64,000 nt of DNA from Dasypus novemcinctus (taxonomy: Eukaryota > Chordata > Mammalia > Cingulata > Dasypodidae). The DNA lies in the NCBI RefSeq assembly GCF_030445035.2, contig NC_080677.1, positions 109,423,263 to 109,487,262 on the forward strand, written 5' to 3'. This document shows, in pieces, positions 22,311 to 32,394 of this stretch (the stretch's first letter is position 1; every line of letters starts with the position of its first letter). The notes under the pieces were generated by a model. The model did no database searches. It saw only the letters and a program-made list of their open reading frames with translations, and was not told where the DNA came from. The translations under genes and the position numbers were made by a program.

Positions 22311-24159
22311 TTTACATTACTAATATTATGTACTTGGAATTGTATTTTGACTCTGGTGTTAATCTTATCATCCCTGGTTCTCTTTTATTAACATTTGCCT
22401 GGTGTAGCATTTCCAACCCTACCATCTGGTTTTGTTTTTAACCAGGAGTATTTTGTTTCCTTCCTTTAAAATACTTTAAGTGTTTTTGCTAGTTTGTTTT
22501 TGTTTGTTTGTTTTTACTTATGACAGCAATAAATGAAGATATTCTCTTTTAAAAGAGTGAAAGCATTATATGTGAGGCTAAGGATCTCCCAGCCATCACT
22601 CTTGATCTTGGTTCTTTTTTTAAATTGCCAGTTACTAGCATTTGAATTTTTTTTTTTTTTTGGTCTTATCTCTTAAATTTTTGATTCTTTATATATTCTG
22701 GACATCAGTCCTATGCCTGTTAAATATTTTCTCTCAGAGTTGATATTTCATTTTGTTTACTTTTTAAATAACATATACTTCTTTATTTTTAAAGAAACTT
22801 AATTACATAAATGTTACACACACAAAAATATAGGATATTCCCATATGCCCCATTCCCTAGACCTCCCACATTTTCCCACATCAACAACATCCTTCATTAC
22901 TGTGGGACATTTGCCACAATTGATGGAACTAGTAAAATTTTGTTTACTTTTTAAAAGATGTAAAACATTTAAAAAATTTTGATGCTGGCAAATCTGTCTC
23001 TTCCTTCTTTAAGATTCTATTTTTTAAATTTTTGTGTTCTAAAAAATAAGACCCTCCTTATCCAATGATGACAGAGATATTTTCCAGTATTTACTACTAC
23101 TACCATTTATAAATTAAAAGCATGTAAGTCATCACCATGTAGAATTTACTTTTGTGAAAGGGTTGAGAGAGAATGTAACGTGTGTTTGTTGTTTTTTTCC
23201 TCATGAGGAGCCAACTGTTTCAATAGCATTTATTGGCAAGTCTGTCTTTTCCCTACTGATTTGCAATAACTGCTCTCTCATATGCCAAATTCTTATATAT
23301 TCACAGAGATGTTTCTGATCTCTTTGTTTCAGTTTCTCTATTTATCTATTCCTGCACTATACACTATTTTAATTACTACAGCTTTTGGAATATTTTGATA
23401 TCTGGTAAAGCAATTTTCTATTCCCTTCCCCCATGTTATTTGTCACATTTCCTTTAAAAAGTCCCATGAAGAATCCTTTTGGAGCTTTGATTAGAACTGC
23501 ATTAAGTACACAGACGAATTTCAGGAAAGGACTGACCATATTTTCAATATCAAGTTTTCCCTTGCGTAGACACATTAACATCCAGTTAGCCAAATCTTCA
23601 TTTATATCGTTCAGTAAAAGTTTTATGATTTCTCCATAAATGTGCTTTATATTATTTGTTGCTACTGTATATGAAATCTTTTAGTCTATCATATTTTCTG
23701 ATTGATGATTGCTGGCACATAAGAAAGATACTGATTTTCTTTTTAAAATTAATGTAGTGAATTGCATTGATAGATCTCTATTATTGAATTATTCTTGCAT
23801 TCCTAAGACAAATTTCCAATGATCATGATGATTCTTTTCATTCACTTCTGAATTAGAATTTTTCTAATATTTACTTGGGATTTTTGCAGTCATCCTTATA
23901 GATAAAAGTGGTATGTTTTTTTCTTGTCTTTTAATTGTTTTATTTTGGCATCAGGACTATCTGAAGTATATGAAACAAATTGGATAATATTCTTTTTCTA
24001 TGCTTGGGGACAATTCATTAGACATGGAAAGTATCTGTTTCTTAAAGATTTGGGAGGTCTTGTGTATACAACTACCTAAATGTAGTGCCATTTTTTTTTT
24101 TTTTTTTTTTGGCTGGATCTTTGACTACCATTTCACTTTTGGATTTTCTTATGGGACAT

Positions 24160-24424
24160 TTGTGGGAGTTTTGTTTTATTTTGTTTTGTTTTGTGTGGGT
24201 GTATGAGTGTTTTGAGATACCAGGCCAGGAATTGAGCCCAGAATCTCATATGTAGGAAGCCTGTGCTCAACCACTGAGCCACGTCAGCTACCCTGAGTTG
24301 ATTTTTTCGCTTGTTTCCTTGTTGTTATGTTGTTGTTGTTGTATTTTAGGAGGTACCAGGGATCTAACCCAGGACCTCCCATTTGGCAGCAGGCACCAAC
24401 TGATTGAGCCACATCTACATCCCA
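24160..24424 (-). mobile_element. Two short tRNA-derived SINE monomers in tandem
   Basis: Two reverse heads occur close together. One ends at about 24294 (GGAATTGAGCCCAGAATC, CCACTGAGCCACGTCAGC). The other is at 24318-24424 (GTACCAGGGATCTAACCC, GAGCCACATCTACATCCC). Each is preceded on plus by its own T/G-rich tail. They interrupt degraded L1 sequence. Confidence 0.75.
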
Positions 24425-24718
24425 TCGGACTATTTTGAAATTTTATATTTTCCTAGAAAATTATCCATATAATTTTTCAACCCTGTTTATATAAAGTTTT
24501 TTGCATTATTCTCTTAAAACTTAAAAAATCTGCTCATGTGTTATTATGGCTTTATGCCCTCTTTTATTCCTGATAATGTTTGTGTGTTTTTGTGTGCCTT
24601 CTTTTTCCTTAATCATACTTGTCAAAGAAACCTATTTTTATTAATCTTATTGAAAGTGTTTTGCTCTCAACTCTCCCCATTTTTCCTTTTGTTTCACTAA
24701 TTTCTCCTTTTATCTATG

Positions 24719-24920
24719 GCAGTGTTTTTCAACCTTTTTTTTCATTATCACTCCCCTCCTCCCCATGAAATTAAGTTACCACACATATACTGCATACCTG
24801 TTTATGTTGTGAGGTCCTTTGGAGGACCACAAATTTTGTAATATCAAAGATATTTTTCACTGCCCAAGAACCAAATTTTACTCCTTTAGGGGCAAAGTCT
24901 TTCCCATAGTGAATGCCTTG
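24719..24920. mobile_element. Possible hAT-type DNA transposon relic
   Basis: It opens CAGTGTTTTTCAACCTTTTT, which resembles the terminal repeat of non-autonomous hAT elements. A matching right end is not clear. Name and limits are uncertain. Confidence 0.35.
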
Positions 24921-26175
24921 TCTGAGATAGTGTCTCTTTTTACTTTTTTTGAGTTCACTTATTTTTCTTTACCTCTTGAGTAAAGCTAGTTCATTTACTT
25001 TCAATCTTTCTTTTATATAAAAAAAACTATATCCTTCACCCCCTTCCCCAGTACCATTTACTTGCAGCACATGTTTTCTATGTAGTTTTTTGTTTTCATT
25101 CAGTTCTAAATTTTTGTAATTGTCCTTGAAATTTGAGTTATGCAGAGGTTTGCTTTTAAATTTCCCAATGTAGACTTGCAGTTATATTTTTGTTGTATTT
25201 TTACATGATTACCATCCTGCAATTTGTTGAGACTTTCTATCTTACCATATGGTCAACAGAAAGCTTGCAATCTTTCAACATTAAGTTTGAAGTTTACTGC
25301 AGGTTTTTGGTGGATAACCTTAATCAATTTAAGAAATTTTATTACTAGTTTGCAAAGGTGTTTTAAAATTTAATCACAAGTTGATGTTGAGTTTTTAAAC
25401 AAAAGCTTATTTTGGAACCTATTGAGATGATCATGCTTTATCTCCCTACTTATATTAATTAAATAATTTGTTAGTGTCTCATCTTCCTTATGCTAGCCCT
25501 TACAGACCTAACTCTGTACCTAAGCCTTATTTGTATTTCCCACTTACAACAATATTGCTGATACTCAGCAAAAAATATTGAAAGTACTGTCTACATTTTC
25601 TGTAACCATCTAGTATACCAATCTCAGTGTTAAATGGATAACTTCTTATTGCTCTTACATTTTCTTTCTGAAGATTCAGGTAGGTACCTCTCAATATTTT
25701 CTTGAATCTGAGATCCCTAGTGGTGGTAGGCAGTCCTGTTTTCTAAGAGCTTGCTTCCCATCTTCTGTTAGATCTCTTTAGTTCCCATTCACCTCTTTTG
25801 ACCAAGTAATGACTTTCATCATCTCATCTTTTAAGATAAGTAAGCGCCTGGTCCTTCTTATTTTCCCTTTTGTTTCAATTCTGTCCCCTAAGTACACAAC
25901 CATTCCACTGAAGAACTCTTTCTTTTCCTCTAGTTTAATCAGCATTTCTTTTTTCATTCTTTTTTCACCCTCCCACTGCTTCCATGTTTACTTCAAGATC
26001 TATTTTTTTTTTATAAATGAATATGTTTCTTATTTCCTGATTAGATGATTCCTAGGGAAAGAAGACTCCAGGCACAATCCTTTTTAATATCCTTCCTACC
26101 CTTAGGAATTAAAATTGCATTGTTTCTCTCTATCTCAAACTCCTATATAACAGATACTTCCGTCCTTCTAGATGA

Positions 26176-26236
26176 TGAAAGGAAGGGAGGGAGGGAGGGA
26201 GGGAGGAAGGAAGGAAGGGAGGAAAAGAAGGAAAGA
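26176..26236. repeat. Polypurine GGGA/GGAA tandem repeat
   Basis: GGGAGGGAGGGAGGGAGG passes into AAGGAAGGAAGG and then GGAAAAGAAGGAAAG, a pure purine run on plus of about 60 bases. Confidence 0.9.
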
Positions 26237-28812
26237 AATCCACCATTCCTCTATGGTTGAACACACAATCTGGATCCCTGAAATTCTACTATCAGAACTT
26301 ATATAGTCAACAAATATAGCACCAGCTGGAGCAGGTGATTGATACCCCAGGTGAACTGAAGAACTTGACCCCTCCCATTCATCCATCCCTGGCCCTATAG
26401 AAGAATAAAAATAAAATCAAGGTAAAGGGGAACCTAGTCGAATGAATCTGATCTAATACCACCTACTAACCTCCAGCACAAGTAAGGCTAGCATTTCCAA
26501 AACATGTGTTCTGAAATACATGTGAAATTTATGCCAGCTTAAGGTCCTCTCCTGCAATTCTGAGTGAGAATCAAGGCAGCACAAATCATTCCATTTGATA
26601 GCGCCTTTGCCTTCGGTAACAAGCCTGTCTCAGTTGTATCTACATGAATCAAGATAGTCAGAGTGGCCTGTTCAGCCTATTTTTGTTAAGGCCTATGCCT
26701 GGTGCCTCTAAAAAGTAGTGTCTTGCCTGTGGTCACTAGCTACCATAAGCTGCTATGACTTGAAAAGACCAATAACTGAAAAGCCTAAGATTGCTTAAGT
26801 CCTGTGTTCTGGCACACCACAGGCTCTAATCTCTACACATATTATATTAGTTTCCTAATGCCAGTCAGGGTGCCTAAATTTACATGTGTTTGGGTTTAAG
26901 AGCAAAAATTATTTCTGTCTTTTTCCATGTAAGTTCTCAGTCAATAGAGAAATAGATGTGGGAGTCAGACAAATAAGAATAAAAATATCAGCTTTTTTTT
27001 TGCTGATGAATCTGTATCTATGGCCAAAATTGGGCTTTCTACTATGATCCCTCCACTGTCTCTCCCACTGCTCCAATTCTTGGCCTTGGAATGATCCACC
27101 TAAAGGAAAATACACAAAGGGAGACTTACCTGGACAGCTGCAAGAGGCAAGGCTCACCAAAAGTTGGGACACCAAGAGATGCCCTTACCTGCCTCTGGAA
27201 GGCAGGCCTGGGTCTCAAAAGGTGTGCTTACCATGTGAAAGCAGGAGTTGATTCAAGTGCAAACACATTGCAGGCAGGGAGGTGCAAAAGAGAAAAGAGA
27301 ATTTAGGGCATGTGTGTACAATTACTCCTTTCCCTATATCTCCAAAAGAGAATACAATCTTCTTCCTTTGGAGAAAAGTGAATAAGAGGTAGTAGACAGG
27401 GGACAAAGAGTAATATTCAAATATGCTTCCCTGTTGGAGCAGAGTAGAGAAATAAGGACAGATGACAGATTCTCCCCTTTCCTCCAAAGGTGGGATCAAG
27501 GTCAGTACTCTTCATCCCCTCCCAGGAGGGGCAGATGGATCTAACTCCCAGACCCATGATCTGATCTGGAAAACATTCTCAAACTCCAACCCAGATTTCA
27601 GGAAGCTGCTTCGAAGACATTTCACTAATAACTGCTCTTTAAGAGCTGTCTGGCTGCAGAAATGAAAAGGATAATACCCAGAGTAAGGAAGACCAGCCTA
27701 CAAATCTTGCCTTCAATATTTGGCTATTCTGTTACCCTGGTGTCCCCCTCCCCACCACCCCAAGATTTGGGAGGAATTAATTCTCTGCTAGTGAAAGACA
27801 TGTTGCACTTAGGTTGTCAGAGGCCATCCCCAGACAAAGGGCCCCAAGTAAAAAGAACCCAAATAAGGACACTATTTGGGAGCTTGATAATTAAAAGTTA
27901 TTTATCAAGGGTGGTTGGAAAAGCCAAACTTTCTTGAACACAATTCCAGAAGGGAGGGTGTTATCATCATTGGTCCACCTACACAATGCCAGATCATCTA
28001 CTGAATCTCTGAGACAAAGGGATAATCACAGCCTTCATTGTGGCCCATAGTGCCCTCCTATCTAGCCCCAGCTGAGGAGACAAACAGCAAAGGGAAGACT
28101 CTTCCCGCCACCAGAAATCACCTCCACTATTGTGGACTTCCTCTTTTCATCTGTAACTCCTTATCAAGAAACACTGAACCTCTTCAGGATCACAGGCCAT
28201 AGCATTTATGGCCTTTCCAAGGATCCCTTCCCCAGGTTCCCATCACTCACTCTCTTGAAGGTGCTGGAATGCCAGGACCAGAAAAATAATAGAATTGGCA
28301 CTAAACAGATTAACTAGGTCAATAGACAGTCTTTCCTAAGATGCCACAGAGCCATTCCCACTTTAAATCTAGAAAAGGGCTTTTGGGTTAAACACAGCAG
28401 GCAAAGCGCTCAGCAGGGACCAAATAGTTGAGGGTACATAGACAAAAAAAGGAATAGGGAGGGAGGGAGAAAGGGATCCTGGTGGCAGGAAGGTCCTTTG
28501 ACTAGGGACGAGGGGACAGGGAGTAGGATAACCAAGAGGGAGGGAAAAAGAGTCACTTAGAAATCCAGACACCTAAGTTCTAATCACAGCTCTTGCCAGC
28601 AATGCAGCATGTGACTTTGAACTTGTCTAGGCTTCTGTATTTTCATCTGCAAACCAGGGGGAAGCAGTTTGTTTAACCAAATAGATGCCTATGAGGTTAG
28701 GGCATCCTTCACAAGTGTGACTATCACAAGATATTCAGGAGGGGAAATCTTACCAGAGTAGGAAATGCCTTTCAGCTCCATCCACAACAAAAAGGTCACA
28801 TGCATACACATA

Positions 28813-28845
28813 TTCACACACACACACACACACACATACACACAG
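28813..28845. repeat. (CA)n microsatellite
   Basis: A CA run broken by a single TA step lies in the KLF14 downstream region. Confidence 0.92.
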
Positions 28846-30165
28846 TGGTCGCTGATTACATCCATAGCAGCAGAGATACATATAGAAAAAATAAATACTA
28901 ATGACACTCAATTTCTGCATGTGGAGGAAGTGGGTCCTGAGGGTGTAACTTGGAGGGACTCCAAGGGCAGAGGAGAGGGGTCGGGGGTCCTCTTATTTAA
29001 TAAGAGTCTTCACTCTGCTCCTCCTTTCCCAAAGCCAGGGCAGCCTGCTCTTTGGAAGAAGCCAGTCTCCTACCTCCCACCACCTCCTCCTCCAACCACC
29101 AACTCACCTGTCTCAGAAACAAAAATGCACAGACCCAGAGGGAAATAAATAAACTTCTAGTTAGCCACTAAGAAATTAACAGAATCTACCACCCCTGAGA
29201 TTACTTTTTGGGTGGGGCAGCTGGGACCACATGCCCCTATTTCCCTCAATAATATTAAAGGTTCTAAAAGGTCTTGTTTTGGACCTCTTCCACCCCACCC
29301 CACCCCCAAAGTTGCTTGGGTTTGCCCTCTGGGTGATGGGGAACTAATCTGGACCACTCTTTTCTTTCTTGGGCTTTTATGGTTGTTTCCAAATAGTTTA
29401 ACCAATCTTATTGTGAGAGTGACCCAGGAAGTTACCAACCCAAGTAGGAACCCGAATGGGGAGAAGGGATACCATGGAAGTACAGGGTTCCATCCCATGC
29501 ATCAGGATCTGCAAACAGACTCACAATACTCCCCAGACACCAAAAAGCATCTCCCAGCCATACATCCACATGGAGCTTACATGGCCTCTCCTAGCAGAGG
29601 TAGCTGAGGCAATTGGGGAGTGGCAGACAACAGTCTCCCATCAACCTGGGATCCCTGTTTAAAAGATACTAAAAATAAATTAGTAAACATTGCTGTTTAC
29701 AGAAATAGAAATAATTTCTGTTTCCAAAGGCCTCTCACCATCCCAGTCCTGGGCATTTCCAAGACTGCGACCCTTGACCAAGGTCCACCCTGGTAGGGGT
29801 GTGTGTGAAATACCAGAGTCCTTTGAGACTGGGAGATCCCCAGGCACCTGAAAATTCCAGTTTCACATCTCTGGTTCCAGGGAGGGGAGAATCTTCAGGA
29901 CCGGGGTTCATCCCTTCTCACCAGTTCCTGGGGGCTGTCTTGAGGCAACTCCCACCCCGGCTTTTACGATGATGTTTGCGTCGCAAGAATTCCCTCTATT
30001 TTCTGCCTCCCAGTCCCTCCCCAGGATCCAACGTGCCTGCCTGGACCCACTCTCAGAGCGGACGAACCAGTCTGTGCCTTGGCCTAATGACTCTGGGAAA
30101 GAGGGAAGGGCAGAGAGAAAGCAGGGACAACAGCCTTGAGGGGATGATCAACAGCAATGATTGTC

Positions 30166-31113
30166 CTACAGGCAGGTGGTGACGCTGGGCACCTGGCCGT
30201 CGCCGTTGCCATCCACCAGGCTCGTGGGTTGCGGAACAACGCGGGGAGTGCGACGGCGTCCCCTGTACTCGATCATGTCGGGGTGATAAGTTGGGTGGCG
30301 GCGGGCGTGCTTGGTCAGGTGGTCGCTCCGAGAGAACTGCTTGGGGCAGAGAGGGCAGGAGAAGCGCTTCTCGCCCGTGTGCGTCCTGTAGTGGCGGGCC
30401 AACTCGTCGGAGCGCGTGAACTTCTTGTCGCAGTCGAGCCAGTCGCAGGAGAACGGGCGCTCACCTGTGTGGGTCCGCTGGTGGGACTTGAGATGCGACG
30501 ACTTGTAATAGGCTTTGGTGCAGCCCGGGAAGGGACAGCGGTGGCGCTTAGCAGCAGGTGTGACGGGCCGGCGTCGTGGGACCGGACCCGCCGCGGGGGC
30601 GGGGCCCGCGCCAGGGGCCCCAGCCGCGTCGGAGACCACGCTGAAGACGGCAGCAGCACCGCAGACCACAGCCGCGCGGGAAACTGCAGCCGCACCGAAG
30701 GACCGCGCCGGGCCCAAGACCGCGACCGCGCCGGAGGCCAGGGTCGCGTCGATGGCCGGGGCCGGGTCGGAGGAGCACGACGAGGAGAGCAGAGCTTCCC
30801 CCGAGTTTTCCCGAGAGCCGTCCCCCGAGCCGCCGCGCAAGTCAGCCAAGACGCTTGCAGCCAGCAGGTGGGGCGCAGCGCCTCCCGCGCCGGGGCTGAG
30901 GGCGGGGACCTGGGGGAGCGCGGGGACCGAAGCGGGTGCCGGTGGCCCCGGACCCGGCAGAGCGGACTCCAGCCGCGCCGCACCCACCTCCAAGCCGGCG
31001 GCTCCGCCCGCGCCCTCGGGGTCGGACCGGCGGCGGTGCACCACGGCGCCCGCGGAGATGGACACCAAGCACTCCGCGGCGAAGTAATCCAAGCACGCCA
31101 CGGCTGCCGACAT
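30166..31113 (-). CDS. KLF14: Kruppel-like factor 14, single-exon transcription factor
   Basis: This frame encodes a 315-residue intact protein ending in TAG (30166-30168). The ATG at 31111-31113 was chosen because the N-terminus then begins [18 protein letters not shown], as I recall for human KLF14 and similar to KLF9. No other ATG lies in the roughly 300 bases upstream. Three C2H2 fingers occupy about residues 193-215 (C193, C198, H211, H215), 223-245 (C223, C228, H241, H245) and 253-273 (C253, C256, H269, H273), joined by TGERP and TGEKR linkers. The protein should bind GC/GT boxes in the nucleus. The N-terminal AAxxCLxxF-like stretch resembles the SIN3-interacting helix of the BTEB subgroup, so repressor activity is expected. 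Residues 105-175 are Ala/Ser/Gly-rich and look unlike the human sequence, while the finger block is near identical. Human KLF14 is about 323 residues. Known biology: intronless retrogene derived from KLF16, maternally expressed. No frameshift is seen. Confidence 0.96.
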   Translation of the reverse strand: MSAAVACLDYFAAECLVSISAGAVVHRRRSDPEGAGGAAGLEVGAARLESALPGPGPPAPASVPALPQVPALSPGAGGAAPHLLAASVLADLRGGSGDGSRENSGEALLSSSCSSDPAPAIDATLASGAVAVLGPARSFGAAAVSRAAVVCGAAAVFSVVSDAAGAPGAGPAPAAGPVPRRRPVTPAAKRHRCPFPGCTKAYYKSSHLKSHQRTHTGERPFSCDWLDCDKKFTRSDELARHYRTHTGEKRFSCPLCPKQFSRSDHLTKHARRHPTYHPDMIEYRGRRRTPRVVPQPTSLVDGNGDGQVPSVTTCL

Positions 31114-31580
31114 GCTGGGACCGCCCGGCAGCCGGCGAGCGCCGTCCGAGCGCTGCCGACCGCAGGGCAGAGAGTTCTCCGGGGCGTCCGTCCCGCAGCC
31201 TCGGCAGGAGAAGCAGGAGGCCCGGGTGCGCGCCGCCCGCCGCCCGCCGCCCGGAGCCCGCAGCCCGCCGCCGCCACCGCCGCCGCCGCCCGAGCCGAGC
31301 CCGCCCCGCCTGACGCGCCCCTGACGCACCGGAGCCCGCGGGGGCGGCGGGGACCCGCCCCGGCTTCGCAGGACACCCCTCGGAACGCGCGGCCCACCGG
31401 GCTAAGTAATCTTTAACAGCTTAAGAAATTATCTTGTCTTCGCTTTCTCGCTTCTGCTGGTGAGCCAGGTAATTTTAATAAAGGGAAAACTCCCCGATCG
31501 TAACTTCTGGGCAGCCTGCCGGTCTCGCCCCCCCTCGCCGGCTGGTCCTCCGCCAGCTGGGTGTCCGGCGGAGCCCGAGA
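30180..31580. promoter_or_regulatory. CpG island covering KLF14 and its promoter
   Basis: The stretch is very GC-rich with dense CpG, in sharp contrast to AT-rich DNA on both sides. It covers the KLF14 coding region and about 450 bases upstream. Upstream of the start codon are a GCC/CCG repeat (about 31265-31290), GC-box cores near 31300-31310 and 31342-31352, and two copies of TGACGC (31311-31316, 31322-31327) that resemble CRE half-sites. No TATA box is obvious, so a CpG-type promoter firing on the minus strand is inferred. The exact transcription start cannot be read from sequence. Confidence 0.8.
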
Positions 31581-31589
31581 AAGTTTTTT

Positions 31590-32394
31590 TTTTTAAGGGG
31601 AAAAATGCTAATACCTGAAATATCTTTCGATTCATAATTAAGATTGTTCGTTAAGTGGTCTTGAATTACATTTCGCTTCTGTCATCGCTCTCAACCCGAA
31701 ATGAAAATATTCTAAAGTCTGCATCAAAAAAGTTTTCTCATTTAACAGTTGGCTGTTAATCCAGGGTCGGTAGCAATTCCCTAAATAGAACCACTACGTA
31801 GACATTAATTAATAGCGTTTTGAACCAGAAACATTTTTTAACCTTGATAAAGCAGAGAATCCTCCCATGGTTGAAATTGAAACTTAAAACCCTTTGAGTA
31901 ACGATTTAACTATTCAACCAACGGAAGGAAAATGCATGTTCAAGCTGCATTAACCTGTCACAGGCATACAAACAAATTTCCACGGTGAAATATAAATTAT
32001 AGACTAGCAGCAAGATAAACACATTAAAATGGACTCCCACAATTTCAATAAGAGAAAGTCACGTTTCCAATTAGGCAACGTCCTCTATTTTTCTTTTGAA
32101 AATAATTAAAAAATAAGGCAATGCAGAAAATCATATAGAATGCTAATATCGTGTTTTGTGGTTATGGAAGTTTTTCTTTCATATTATCAAATATGTGTAC
32201 AATTTCTTTTCCATTTTTTCATTGCTTTCATTTTTCTTCTTTTCATTTAAAACATTTTTAAAACACAGGAAACAGGTTAATTTCTAAAAATAGTCAAATC
32301 ACAGTTTGTGATATATACAAGTTTTACTTTCATATTATTGAATTATGTCCATTTTATCTGTAATTCATCAGTACTTCTCTTTTTTATTTTGAAA
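31590..32394. other. AT-rich sequence upstream of the KLF14 CpG island
   Basis: No gene or repeat was recognised. The change from GC-rich to AT-rich is abrupt at about 31580-31600. Confidence 0.4.

Larger units (their letters stand above)
22450..25440 (-). mobile_element. Degraded L1 fragments
   Basis: The T/C-rich plus strand carries antisense L1 landmarks such as TATTCTGGACATCAGTCC. A separate L1 3' UTR piece lies at about 22770-22945 (CCCATATGCCCCATTCCC, then ACTGTGGGACATTTG). The order suggests at least two insertions. No open ORF2 remains. Confidence 0.65.
25440..30165. other. Repeat-poor DNA downstream of KLF14
   Basis: No gene was recognised. It holds the polypurine repeat at 26176-26236 and a CA repeat at 28813-28845. 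The KLF14 3' UTR must begin at 30165 and run leftward. The only polyadenylation-like hexamer I found within about 3 kb is a minus-strand ATTAAA at 28996-29001. No AATAAA is seen on that strand there, so the transcript end is unresolved. Confidence 0.45.

Noticed and set aside
28813-28845. A CRISPR-like or structured repeat array
   Set aside because: It is a simple CA microsatellite. No spacer-repeat pattern occurs anywhere in this mammalian DNA.
25440-30165. The known KLF14 neighbours (TSGA13, or the miR-29a/b-1 locus) within the window
   Set aside because: No sequence resembling them was recognised, and in human they lie roughly 45 kb or more from KLF14.
30315-31397. A second 360-codon minus-strand frame overlapping KLF14
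   Set aside because: It is out of frame with the zinc fingers and consists of Ala/Arg/Pro-rich sequence, a shadow of KLF14.
30157-31416. A 419-codon open frame with a true ATG, antisense to KLF14 across the whole coding region
   Set aside because: It mirrors a GC-rich sense gene whose codon use removes stops on the other strand. The product is low-complexity Arg/Ala/Pro/Gly with no domain.
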